64,000 nucleotides of DNA from Vitis vinifera (lineage: Eukaryota > Streptophyta > Magnoliopsida > Vitales > Vitaceae). Numbering within the stretch: position 1 is the stretch's first letter; each line of letters starts with the position of its first letter. The notes below the pieces were generated by a model. The model was not told the DNA's origin. It made no database searches and saw only the letters and a list, made by a program, of their open reading frames with translations. Made by a program: the position numbers and the translations under genes. Of this stretch, positions 12,535 through 23,300 are shown piece after piece. The stretch lies in contig NC_081822.1 in NCBI RefSeq assembly GCF_030704535.1, positions 8,412,501 to 8,476,500 on the forward strand. The letters run 5' to 3'.

Positions 12535-12770
12535 TACAGATTGTAGGAATGTGGTTCCACTAAATGTTACATGAAGACTATGGGTTCCACATCTCCTAGT
12601 ATAAATGAGTTTTCATTCACTGCTTTACTCCTTTAACTTTCACAATTGAGATGTCAAGAATTTGATCAAGGTCATTAATGGAGCAATCTACCAAATTCAC
12701 AATCTCTGGATATCTGAGTGCTTGTGTTGCTTGGGCAGGATTGCAACTATGCTTTCCCAATGATCTCAGG
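12535..12770 (-). repeat. Gypsy-2 LTR-like direct repeat, distal copy
   Basis: It matches 19040-19290 in the same orientation. Shared blocks are TGGTTCCACT, GTTACATGAA, ACATCTCC, AAGAATTTGATC or AAGAACTTGGTC, and GCTTGTGTTGC or GCTTATGTTGC. The match is clearly diverged. Its place beyond the last recognisable gypsy coding segment fits a 3' LTR remnant. Confidence 0.55.
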
Positions 12771-12924
12771 TAAACTATCAACCCTTACTTCTTTCAAATC
12801 TCTTCTTAAGGCAATATAAGATTATTCAATTAAACTACAACTTGGACATATTCCCTTGTGGGTAACATAGGGTAGAGAACCAACTTTTGATATCATATAT
12901 GTATGATTCTAATTCTTTGTTAGA

Positions 12925-13150
12925 GCAGCACTAGCAACAATCTTTGATGCCACCAAGTACAAAATTAGTTTCTCCCAAACTCTTGGGAAAGACAAAATTG
13001 ATGGATAAATGAAATAACTTTCAAGACATTGAAAAGCCTTTTCGCATTCTTTTATCCATTTGATACGATTTTTTTTTTTATATTCAAGAGCTTATAGCAA
13101 AGTTGTAGAGATCCACTAAGATCCTTTAAACCTTGTAGTTTGCTATCAAA
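12925..13150 (-). pseudogene. Gypsy-2 RT-RNase H connection relic
   Basis: On the minus strand this reads KLQGLKDLSGSLQ, then IKWIKECEKAFQCLESYF, YPSILSFPRVWEKLILYL and VASKIVASAAL. It follows the usual gypsy pattern in which the thumb is followed by a W-x-x-E-C-x-x-A-F-x-x-L-K block and the first RNase H strand. A frame change in the poly(A) run near 13070-13080 and flanking stops show it is dead. Confidence 0.8.
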
Positions 13151-13399
13151 AGGTGGGTTAATACAAGGGCATTGTGATGCAAATTGCCAGCTTCCCCTTC
13201 CATAATTGCGGTGAACACCAAGTCTTCCTGATGGAGTTAGCGAGCAACAATAGCATGAACCTTAACACTAACATAGTTTACAACCTCTATGTTGATCATT
13301 TATCTAATTTGACTTATATCATGTATGACAATTATGACTCTTTTAGTATTTTTGTTCAATGATTTAGTCATAAACTTTGACGAGTGCTCAATCACCATT

Positions 13400-13604
13400 A
13401 TATTTAAAGAGAAACCATTGAAGTTCTCTTTTCTTCATACACATGTTTACAACATTCATTAAGTTATGACATTCTTTATTCATGTGGTTATGTATCTTAA
13501 GATAGGCATAGTACTTGGTCTCATCTATCTTAGAAGGATTTCCAATTAATTACAAGGAGTTAAGAAAAGTCTTGAAACTTACATAATTCTAAAAAATGCA
13601 TGTG
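13400..13604 (-). pseudogene. Gypsy-2 gag C-terminal segment, 5' side cut by Copia-1
   Basis: Minus-strand translation contains TKYYAYLKIHNHMNKECHNL followed by a K-K-R-E-L-Q block. It resembles the K-Y-C-x-F-H-x-D-x-G-H-x-T-x-x-C segment of plant gypsy gag. The segment stops exactly at the Copia-1 insertion point. Confidence 0.65.
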
Positions 13605-13609
13605 TTAAG

Positions 13610-13871
13610 TGTTGAGATATTAGGAATGCTTTCTTCATATCATTCTTTCCTTATATCATTTAGTGTTGAGATATTAAGAATGTTTAGATATTATGAATAT
13701 TGAGATATTAGGAAAGTTGAGATATTAGGATATTAGTTGTTATTTCCTTATATCATTCTTTCCTTGTATCATTTTTTCTCATTCTCAGAATGGTGATTAC
13801 TCTCTATATATACTCTGTACATGAATGAATGAAAGTATGAATGAAAAAACTACCATTTATCAAATTGAAGA
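13610..13871 (+). repeat. Copia-1 left LTR
   Basis: It begins TGTTGAGATATTAGG and ends CAAATTGAAGA, directly before the PBS. It contains repeats of GAGATATTAGG and the likely promoter TATA in CTCTATATATACTCTG (13802-13817). The end dinucleotide is GA, not the usual CA. This boundary is set by the PBS on this side and by the target duplication on the other. Confidence 0.9.
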
Positions 13872-13884
13872 TGGTATCAGAGCC
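13872..13884 (+). other. Copia-1 primer binding site (initiator tRNA-Met)
   Basis: TGGTATCAGAGCC directly follows the left LTR. This is the usual plant copia PBS, complementary to the 3' part of initiator tRNA-Met. Confidence 0.9.
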
Positions 13885-14250
13885 ATGGAACTAAAATCCT
13901 GGATATTTTATCGCTATGGTAGTCCAACAACGATCAACCATCCTAAGACAAGCCCTAATATTGATAAGTCAACCTTCAAATGCACTCACTGCAATAAGAC
14001 TGGTCCCACCAGTTTGGATATCCCACAATTTCAAAGTAACGAATCTTGGTATGACCAGGAAAACAATGAGGAACCAAGGGTTTGAACCATGAACCTTTAG
14101 ATCATGTTTAGGCTATCAACATTTTGTTATTAATGATAATAATCGTGATCAACAAAAGAAGGATTCCAAGAAAATCTCGACTGCAACTGTTGCCGAAATA
14201 AAAGCAGAGGCTAATGTTGCTAAGAAAGCCTCTGCATTGGTAGCCGCTAC
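13885..14250 (+). pseudogene. Copia-1 gag stub with damaged zinc knuckle
   Basis: Only the end of gag remains. The translation KCTHCNKTGPTSLD keeps two cysteines of a CCHC knuckle, but the expected GHT histidine reads GPT and the last cysteine is lost. An Asp/Glu-rich stretch and a stop at 14083-14085 follow, then Lys/Ala-rich sequence (KKASALVAATDHGG) leading into protease. The main gag body normally lying between PBS and knuckle (about 200 codons or more) is deleted, so this copy could move only with a partner's Gag. Confidence 0.75.
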
Positions 14251-15610
14251 TGATCATGGTGGTAAGTTTTTAAATACTTTTACACTTGTTATTAATAGTG
14301 CATGTATAATTGATTCTGGTGTTACAGATCATATGACTTTTGATTCTAGACAGGTTTCACCCCTTAGACCTTCCTCACAAAAAATTGTTTCCACAGCCAA
14401 TGGTAACACAACCCCAGTCATTGGGGAAGGATCCTTAACTCTTACTAATACTTTGAATTTGGATTCTGTTTTAGTTGTTCCATCTTTAGATTACAACCTT
14501 TTGTCAGTTTCTCAAATCACTGCAACTTTATCTTGTATTGTCATTTTTTGGCCTGAATTTTGTGTGATTAAAGACATCCAAACGAGACAGACGATTGGTT
14601 GTGGTATTAAACGGGGAAAACTCTATTACTTGGACTTGCAGTCAAAGGATTCAAATAAGTTGCAACAAACCTTGATGGCGGATGGATCTGAGAGGGAGAA
14701 GAAAAAGTCTGAAATTTGGTTGTGGCATCAACGTCTGGGACATGCTTCCTTTGGTTATTTAAAAAAATTGTTTCCTAGTTTGTTTGCAAAAAGTGATATT
14801 TCTGGTTTCCGTTGTGATATTTGTGAATTGGCTAAAAGTCATCGTGCTTCGTTTCTGTTAATTTTGAATAAAAGTCTGTTTCCTTTTATGGTTATACATT
14901 CTGATGTTTGGGGCCCATCCAAAGTCCCAACTTTGAGTGGCTCACGTTGGTTTGTTACTTTTATTGATGATTGTACCAGAATGACATGGTTATGCTTGAT
15001 GAAGATCAAAGATGAAGTGAACTTGTTGTTTCAAAATTTTTATAAAATGATTGAAACTCAGTACAATGCAAAGGTTCGGGTTCTGCGTAGTGATAATGGT
15101 GGAGAATATCGAAGTTCTGATCTTCAAAAGTATTTGGAAGGACATGACATCATTTATCAGACTACTTGTTCCAATACACCCCAACAAAATGGAGTCGCTG
15201 AACGAAAAAATTGGCACTTGTTAGAGGTTGTTCGTGCTTCCTTTATAGCAGCAAAAACACCGATATCTTATTGGGGAGAAGCAATCACATCTGTCGCATA
15301 CTTGATCAATCGGGTACCTTTTAGCTCAATTAACTTTCAAACACCTCTCCAAGCTCTTACTAATGTTGTAGTTGCCCCAACCGTCCCAAATCTATCTCCT
15401 TGTGTTTTTTGTTGCGTGGCATTTGTGCATCTACACAAGCATCAACGCACCAAGTTAACTTCCCATGCATTGCAATGTATGTTTGTTGGGTATGCATTGC
15501 ACAAAAAGGGATATCGATGTTACCATCCTCCAACTCGACAAATGTATATTACAATGGATGTGGTGTTTCATGAAGATTCGATGTATTTTTCATCTGAGTC
15601 TGAACTTTAG
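14237..15610 (+). pseudogene. Copia-1 pol part 1: protease, GAG-pre-integrase, integrase
   Basis: The open frame carries the aspartic protease motif IIDSGVTDHMTFD (usual form D-S-G-A-T-D-H-M) and the GAG-pre-integrase zinc block (LWHQRLGH, then CDICELAKSH). The integrase core follows with HSDVWGPSK (Asp), LRSDNGGEY (Asp) and NTPQQNGVAERKN (Glu); the usual KNRHLLE reads KNWHLLE. The frame ends at TAG 15608-15610. The rest of pol continues in another frame from about 15628, so a frameshift lies between 15600 and 15628. Confidence 0.9.
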
Positions 15611-15627
15611 ATGGGTACCATAAGGAA

Positions 15628-17520
15628 ATTCAGACTCTCGATTATGATTATCATATCTCTGAGGAAAATGAATCTGGACAATCTGAACTAGTGAACTAGG
15701 AAGCGGGTGAGTTGGATATGAGTGATCAACAATTTGGGTCCGAAGATGTCTTCATTGAAATACCAAACCAATCGTTATTTGTTGAGGGTGTTCTTAATTT
15801 GGAACCTGATCTATTCATGAAACGGTTACCACACCGTCATAATAGAGGTATTCCTAAACCCACATATGAACCTGAATTGTCTACCAAAGTCAAATATCCC
15901 ATGAGCAACTATGTGTCTAACCATCGTTTGTCTGAGTCAAATAAGTCATTTGTAAATCAATTATCTACTGCAGCTATTCCTAACAGTGTGCAGGAAGCCT
16001 TAGCTGATCCAAGGTGGAAAGCAGCCATGAATGAAGAGATGAAATCATTGCAGAAGAATGAAACATGGGAACTCGTAGAATGTCCACCAGGAAAGAAGCC
16101 AGTTGGGTGTCGTTGGATCTATATTGTGAAGTACAAGGCAGATGGTAGTATTGAACGATTTAAAGCAAGACTAGTAGCAAAAAGGTACACTCAAACTTAT
16201 GGAATTGACTACACAGAGACATTTGCACCTGTAGCTAAGATCAACATAGTTCGAGTATTACTGTCTTTAGCTGCAAACCTAGATTGGCCATTACAACAAT
16301 TCGATGTGAAAAATGTCTTTCTGCATGGCGAGTTATCTGAAGAAGTATACATGGATCTTCCACCAGGATGCATGGTGCTAGAAAAGCAATGTCAAAAGGT
16401 GTGCAAATTGAAGAAGTCATTGTATGGGTTGAAGCAATCCCCGAGAGCATGGTTTGGAAGGTTTACAAAGTCAATGAGAGCTTTTGGCTATCGTCAAAGT
16501 AATTCAGATCACACTTTGTTCCTGAAAAAGCAACATGATAAGATTACGGCACTCATCGTATATGTGGATGACATGGTAGTTACTGGAAATGATCCTGAAG
16601 AAAGAAAAGCTCTACAAAATTATCTATCTAGAGAATTCGAAATGAAAGATCTAGGTCCTTTGAAATACTTTCTAGGGATTGAAGTTTCTCGATCAAGTGA
16701 AGGAATTTTTCTGTCTCAAAGAAAGTATGCCTTAGATCTTTTACAGGAGACTGGAATGTCGGGATGTCAACCTGTTAATACACCAATAGAAGAAGGTCTG
16801 AAATTGTGTGTTGAGCCTAATCAAGTATCAACCGATAAGGGGAGATACCAGAGACTTGTAGGGAGATTAACGTACTTAGCTCATACAAGACCAGATCTTG
16901 CTTATGCATTGAGTGTAATGAGTCAATACATGCATAATCCTAGAGAGCAACATATGAATGCAATCATGTGTATTTTGAGGTATTTGAAGAATGCTCCTGG
17001 GAAGGGAATTTTGTTCGCTAAAAATGTTGATCATCAGAGTATAGAAGTATATATTGATGCTGATTGGGCCGGTGTAGTGGATGATAGACGATCTATATCT
17101 GGTTACTTTACCTTTGTAGGTGGTAATCTTGTGACATGGAAAAGTAAGAAGCAAAATGTCGTCGCTCGTTCAAGTGTAGAAGCGGAATTTAGAGGTATGG
17201 CTCTAGGATTTTGTGAGACATTATGGCTAAGACTCCTCTTACAGGATTTAGGTTACCTATCTAGGCAACCAATCCGATTGTTTTGTGACAATAAAGCCGC
17301 ATGTGACATTGCTCATAATCCAATACAACATGATCGTACAAAGCATGTCGAGGTGAATAGATTCTTCATTAAGGAAAAGTTGGATGATAAGATTGTGAAA
17401 TTGCCTAAGATTCGATCAGAAGATCAATTGGCCGATATCCTTACCAAAGCTGTCTCAAGTCAAGTGTTCTTAAAATTTTTAGACAAGTTGGGCATGTATG
17501 ACATCTATGCACCAACTTGA
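15628..17520 (+). pseudogene. Copia-1 pol part 2: reverse transcriptase and RNase H
   Basis: The frame resumes near 15628 and is cut by TAG at 15697-15699. It is then open from 15712 to 17520. Reverse transcriptase is complete by eye: GCRWIYIVKYKADGSIERFK, RLVAKRYTQTYGIDY, QQFDVKNVFLHGEL, and the catalytic YVDD in IVYVDDMVVTGND. RNase H follows with DADWAG, SRSSVEAEFR-like ARSSVEAEF, CDNKAACDIAHNP and HDRTKHVEV, ending with LADILTK. Apart from the upstream stop and frameshift this half is undamaged. Confidence 0.9.
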
Positions 17521-17527
17521 GGGGGAG
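17519..17527 (+). other. Copia-1 polypurine tract
   Basis: GAGGGGGAG overlaps the pol stop codon and directly precedes the right LTR. It is the usual plant copia plus-strand primer site. Confidence 0.85.
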
Positions 17528-17806
17528 TGTTGAGATATTAGGAATGCTTTCCTCATATCATTCTTTCCTTATATCATTTAGTGTTGAGATATTAGGAATG
17601 TTTAGATATTAGGAAAGTTGAGATATTATGAATATTGAGATATTAGGAAAGTTGAGATATTAGGATATTAGTTGTTATTTATTTATATCATTCTTTCCTT
17701 GTATCATTCTTTCTCATTCTCAGAATGGTGATTACTCTCTATATATACTCTGTACATGAATGAATGAAAGTATGAATGAAAAAACTACTATTTATCAATT
17801 TGAAGA
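17528..17806 (+). repeat. Copia-1 right LTR, one 17-bp unit longer
   Basis: It begins TGTTGAGATATTAGG and ends CAATTTGAAGA. Compared with the left LTR it has one extra AGGAAAGTTGAGATATT within the internal repeat run. This accounts exactly for the 17-bp length difference. Confidence 0.9.
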
Positions 17807-17811
17807 TTAAG

Positions 17812-18560
17812 GGCGTTCAACTTTGTAAAGGTTGTTTCAAAATTTCTATAAAGATTGTGTCAAAATGTCTCCCTTGAGTTTTTAGCCTTCAAGAGAGTTT
17901 ATTTTGTTACAACCCCTCTCATTAAGATGACTGTTTTCTCTATACTTCACTAGCCCTAATGATAACTTTTGAAGTTGTTGCAATAACATCTTACTCTTAA
18001 CTTACATACTTATGTGCTCTTGTAAAGGACTTCTTTATACTTGCCAAAATCTTCTTATGTAGAGATTAAAATTATTTAGGAATGCTCTTATTAAGGCTAT
18101 CTTTACATACCATCATCAAAGCACTCTATCGTATTAAGGCAATGCTAAAGTAATGTGCATACATTCTAAGTCTCTCTTTTTCCACTTTCTTGATGTTAAA
18201 CAAAGAGCTCATGTCTTGCTTTTACACGTAGAACATGTATATGGTGAAACAAACATCGAATAGAGGTTTATAGAAGGAGTAAATGGACCCAGTAACCAAG
18301 TTGTAGAATCAAGCAAATGTTGGCCCTTTCAAACTTGATGGAAAAGCTTTGCTTAAAAGGGTATCATTTCTTTACATAAAGGTTATAAGTTCTTGATAAT
18401 ATATGAAGTGATCCACTAGATCTCTTATCCCATCATAACCATGAAATGTCGAAAAGATAAACCACAAGGAAGTGTCATTTGCAAGATATGGGGAGCAAAT
18501 GGAGTGTTGATGAGGCCTTGGACAACTCATTCATGACTATGTGTTGTAGAGTCTTTCCTT
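17812..18560 (-). pseudogene. Gypsy-2 gag core relic
   Basis: Minus-strand translation across several frames recalls retrotransposon gag (PF03732-type). It has PFAPHILQMTLPCGLSF, an HFMVMMG and D-P/W-I-T region equal to the usual YDG-GDP-DH, an AKLFHQV-KG segment (usual F-P-x-x-L-K-G-x-A), W-x-x-L-x-x-x-S-I-x-S-F, and an R-K-W-K-K-R-D-L block. Farther upstream (18850-18900) LQKQIERQQD suggests a coiled-coil N-terminus. Many stops; not functional. Confidence 0.7.
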
Positions 18561-19039
18561 TCATAGAGTTAATTTGAGCTTTCAATTTATCTAATTGTAA
18601 CTCTGAGGCACCTTTCTCTCGATAAGAACACATTGTTCCATTCTTGATTGGCTTGTCTTCCTCATTTAAAAAAAGTGAATATCACTTGCGGAGACCTCAT
18701 AAGTGATGGTGATATATGCACATAACAGAGAGATCGAGGGATTGCTATCTAATAGCTACACCCTTAGTTCCTAATTTTCTTGAGTCAATGTCTCATTTCA
18801 TTATGTTAGGATTTTGATCCACTAGTCAAACTATCTTGTTGTCTCTCTATCTGTTTTTGTAGTTGATGTAAAGTGAGATCCTACCCTTCCTTTGTCATCC
18901 ATACCATCCTTAAATCTTGCATTCTTCGTGAACTTATAGAGGTTACATTTTTTCTCCATTTCATATGAATGATGCTAAAGTGTTGAATCTCAAAAGATGA
19001 ACCTCATAGCTCTTTCTACTTTTTATCTGTACATGTACA

Positions 19040-19290
19040 TAAAAATGGTTATACAAATTGTGAGACTATGGTTCCACTTAAGTGTTACATGAAAATCATG
19101 TCTAACATCTCCCAACAAGAATAGATGAACTTTCATCTACCCTCGTATATTTTTCTCTGCCCCGTTTTAATCTTCGCATTCATATCAAGAACTTGGTCTA
19201 GTTGATAAATGAAGTAGTTCGCCAACCTTGTTTGCAGTCTTTCATATATCCAGGTGCTTATGTTGCATTGGTAGGATTACCACAAATAGA
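19040..19290 (-). repeat. Gypsy-2 LTR-like direct repeat, proximal copy
   Basis: Partner of 12535-12770. It lies just upstream (in minus orientation) of the gag relic, where a 5' LTR would be. Exact termini and primer site are not recognisable. Confidence 0.55.
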
Positions 19291-20268
19291 TTTTCATTTG
19301 TTTCTTAAAATTAGCTATTGTAGTGTGTAGTCATAGTTGCCCAAAATCTGGACTACAATGGTTGCACCCTGCCGCACCACAGCACATTAGAGTTTATTCA
19401 TTATTTTTTTTTTTTATTAAGCTGTGATTAGCACTTCCCTGTTTAGTCGATGCTACTGTAGATTTACAAGGTTGCTCAAAGAAGATTCCTCTTGCTGCGT
19501 GGCAAAGGTCTTAATTATATAGCCTCTCCTTTTGTTGGTGCACGGCCAACAACTACTCGACTAGGTAGTTCTCTCCACTCAGCTGCTAGATGGACTCACC
19601 AAAAAAGGGTGATCGGATGGGTGATCAAGGGATACTTAAGGTCCACACCTCTATCACTGTTTCGGGTTTTTGGCAAACTTTATTGACTTTTGGACGTATG
19701 GGAATAGGAGTGGTTGTGCTGTTTTTAAGGGATAAGTCAGCCAATCAGGTTAACCTACAGGTCCAAGAGATCGTCTCTCTTCATAATGCGCATTTTGAGG
19801 TGAGGTGCATCATATAACATTAAATATTAAAAAAAATAATTGAATAATTATTGAATTTGAAGCTATGGATTTAGAATTTTAGGAGATAAAAGGCTTGGAA
19901 ATTAAAAGAAAAGCAAAAGGTTTGGTTGTAAATTTTTTTTGAGTGGGATTACCAATTGCCGAGGGAGATTGAAATTTTCTTAACCAAGAGAAAATGTTGA
20001 TATGGTTTTTGGCGTTGCCTAAATGGAAGGCAATCAGTTGTTGGTAATCGCATATATGGGGTAGAGTAACTTGCTTTTTGTTAACCACGGATTACTTTCG
20101 ATAATAATTTGGAGTGAGTGACAAGCCGAATCTAATTTATGAGTGGGCGTGTGTGTAAATATGCCATAAAGCAGGGGTAAAAGAATGTGAAAACAGCATT
20201 GGAATTGAGGAACCTGTGGGCGCCTTGAATATAGGAAAAAGAAGCGGCGAGATGGTGCGCAGCTCATC
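19291..20268. other. SCE1 upstream region, no other gene recognised
   Basis: Two overlapping + strand frames at 19492-19817 do not resemble any family I know. The last few hundred bases before 20319 must hold the SCE1 promoter and leader, but I see no clear TATA box. Confidence 0.4.
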
Positions 20269-20318
20269 TTGGTAAATCATCAGGGGCAGCGAGTCGAGAT
20301 AGAGAAAGCAAGGCAAGG

Positions 20319-23300
20319 ATGTCAGGAGGCATCGCGCGTGGTCGTCTCGCCGAGGAGCGAAAAGCCTGGCGTAAGAATCATCCCCATGTCCGTATCACTC
20401 CCTCTCCAATTTTACCATTTTTTTTTTCCTACTCTTCTTTACGTCTTCCATTTGCGTTCTCTAATCCGATCGTTTCTATGTTTTTTTTTTACTTATTTTT
20501 TAGGGTTTCGTGGCTAAGCCAGAGACTGGTCCGGACGGTTCTGTCAATTTGATGGTGTGGCATTGCACCATCCCTGGTAAGGCTGGGGTAAGTTCTCTTC
20601 TTATCTCTTTATTTTCTCGACAAAATTTAGGAGAAGAGAAGGAAAACTTGATGTAAGGTTTTGATTTTCTGTTTGGTTTATCAAACGGCGTATTAGGGCT
20701 TAAATGGAACTGTGTTATATTATTCTATGCGATTCTTATTTCTTTAACCTCAGAATTTTTTGGACCTCGAGTTGAATTTTACTAGTTTTTTTATTTTTTG
20801 CTAATCACCATTGTCACGTTTCTTGATTGCGTTTCATCACCTTCTATGTTTTAGACTTGTTTGTTTCTAACCTTAGTTTTGTAATCAGTTCAATTTGAAT
20901 TAATCCCTAATGGTCACTGCTGGATGGAATCATTTGCATGTAATGAGCGATCTATTATTCTCTTGCTTGTTGTCTTCTTACTATCAAAGAAATTTCTCCA
21001 TGTTGCTTGGATGGTTAATGTTTTGATTACTTAGCGCACCTTTAGATACGTTACCTGTTTTCTATTTTTAAAACTAGAGCAACCATTCAGTAAATTCTAC
21101 CAGTATAAAGACACCTCATTAAAGAATTTTCTAGACCAAAGAAAATCAGTATAAAGAAATGAATTTCTAAGTGTATAGTCTGAATACTCTATACTTTCAA
21201 ACGATCTACAATTCCTCTCTTTTCATACTGTCCAAAATAAACACAATGGAGCAGCCTTTGACACTTTTCTATACCTTCTTCCCCACAAAGCCCCTTTGCT
21301 AATTCAATATGGTCTCCTTAACTGAGGAGGGCCATGCCCACTTTACTCCAAACAATGGGCATAGCAGATGCCACAAAGTCCTTGTTTATTGTAACGTAAG
21401 AGAATGTGGTCATTAGTCAGTGATTCTTTGCACTTCATTCTTTTGAATAATTATATTCCTTTCTTATTAAAACAATAATTTGATGGCACAGTTTTAGTAT
21501 ATTGGCATGATGGCATCATTTTGATGGGATTTCACAAAGTTCCAAATTTTGTGATATTGTGGTTGGATCCTGCTCTCTCCCTGTTGTGGTGAAAATGGTT
21601 GATAGCATCCAATACCATGAGGGATTTATTCAGGTTGATGCCATAAACCCAAAGCTATGTTTGACAGTGTAAAACATCTCCAACCGCGGTTGTGTGAACT
21701 CCCATGTAAATTACTGACAAATCCCCCAAATACTCTCACAAGTCACAGCCTACTTTGATAAACTGTAAATTGGTAAAGTACATTGATTTCAACATCTAGA
21801 TACAGGAGTAAGTACCGAAGGAAGCTCAAATGAATGAAGGTAGTGGGGGAAATGTAGAAGCATACACAACAAGTAAACTAGGGTTGCAAGTTTTGGAGAA
21901 CAAGGGCTGAAAGAAGAAAATTTCCATTTGGAAGTCTTGTTTCCTCATCATTTTCTGAATAAATGAAACAATGGCCAACCACAACCACTAAATAGTTAGT
22001 TGCTGTAAATAAATTAATACTAGATGAGTTGGAATCTGTGATTGGCAATGCTTGTCACTGCCAAACCAAGAGTTTTCTTTGTACAAACTAACTTGACATC
22101 TAATGAGCCTAACTGACTCATATCATCCATCTGAATTAGCATCAATTTTGGTGAGATGACTTGAACATACTGCTCATGAACCTGGTGTTCCTGCCTTTTC
22201 CAGTCTACTAAAGAGATCCATGTGCATGAGCAATTTTTGGTTTTTGATAGATAAAGAGAAATATATATTAAAAAGGGCTGCCAGCATAGCAGCCCAAGGT
22301 ATACAAAAAGTATACTGCTACCACCAACCACCACCACAATAAGAACAATTTTTGGGTTTTGTCAAGCCACTTGATAACAATGAACCAATTTCAGCAATCT
22401 GTCATTTGTCATATGACCATTCCCATTTCTCATACATCAATATTCTGACTTCTTAGAATGGTCAGTGTAACCAAGCCTTTGGAGGATTTGAAAACCACAT
22501 GCAGGAATGATCTTCAGGAAAATCACAAAATTAGGTTGTTATCAATCTTTTTCTATGTTTTTGCCGATCCATTCTAAAACTTGAACTATAATATGTCCCA
22601 CACAACCTCCCCCTTTTTAGACTTACCATGATGGTACCATTTTATGGAAATTGCTTTCATAAATAAGAAGTGCATTTCCTTCTAATGCTCATTGTCCATT
22701 TTATTGATCCCTTATAGTTGTTTAGTGTCTGTCTGAATGAGAGGGCCACAGATCAAAGTGAGGATATAAAGGTAGCTGAATAGAGTTCAATGAATTTGGT
22801 CCTACTAATTTGAAAATTTCTGTGGTTTGGATTAAATATACTCTGTTAGCATAAAATGAAAATAAAGGATAATAGCAATAATAGAACAACCCAGCATAAT
22901 AGAGTTCCTACTTATTCTGGAAGATCGGGACTTCTACTAGTCTGATTCTATTTGCTGCATGCATCTTTCCGACAATTAGGATTCCCATCATTAATTCAAG
23001 GATTGCCTAAAAGTTTGTGATATTGATCTAACATTAAAACAAGTGCTGATTTTATTTCTTTGGAATTAGTGAATGAGCATTATCTTTCTTGCCACACTAG
23101 TTTCAAAACATTGTTTTGGGAAAATTTTAGGGAGAAAGAATTTTCAAACCAAGATCGGTTAAACCATAAAGTATTGTTAATCTATGATCACATTTTCCTT
23201 GGGGTGAGTTGCTTTTATGATGTTGTGGTAGGAGCCCTTATGAGTATCTTAATTTTAGTTTGCTATTACTACCAAAATATTCATCTCATTTTGTTCTTTT

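Larger units (their letters stand above)
13610..17806 (+). mobile_element. Copia-1: Ty1/copia retrotransposon with perfect 5-bp TSD
   Basis: The element is 4,197 bp and is flanked by TTAAG at 13605-13609 and TTAAG at 17807-17811. The LTRs are 262 bp (left) and 279 bp (right); the difference is one extra 17-bp internal unit. PBS and PPT are intact. Inside are only a stub of gag and a broken pol (protease, integrase, reverse transcriptase, RNase H). About seven substitutions separate the LTRs over ~262 aligned positions (my hand count), so the insertion is moderately recent. Confidence 0.95.
12535..19290 (-). mobile_element. Gypsy-2: decayed Ty3/gypsy on minus strand, host of Copia-1
   Basis: Minus-strand conceptual translation gives, in order: gag core (18560 down to 17812), gag C-terminal zinc-region sequence (13604 to 13400), and the RT-RNase H connection (13150 to 12925). 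Related direct repeats lie outside these at 12535-12770 and 19040-19290. Most of RT and all of integrase are missing. Every segment carries stops. Copia-1 interrupts gag between 13609 and 17807, so Gypsy-2 is the older element. The outermost ends are not exact. Confidence 0.75.

Noticed and set aside
19492..19817. Two overlapping + frames upstream of SCE1
   Set aside because: No family resemblance and no intron-exon logic joining them to SCE1; left as unexplained sequence.
22020..22337. 105-codon minus frame inside SCE1 intron 2
   Set aside because: It runs across the L1 3' tail and flanking intron DNA; coding character comes from the L1 3' end, which is untranslated.
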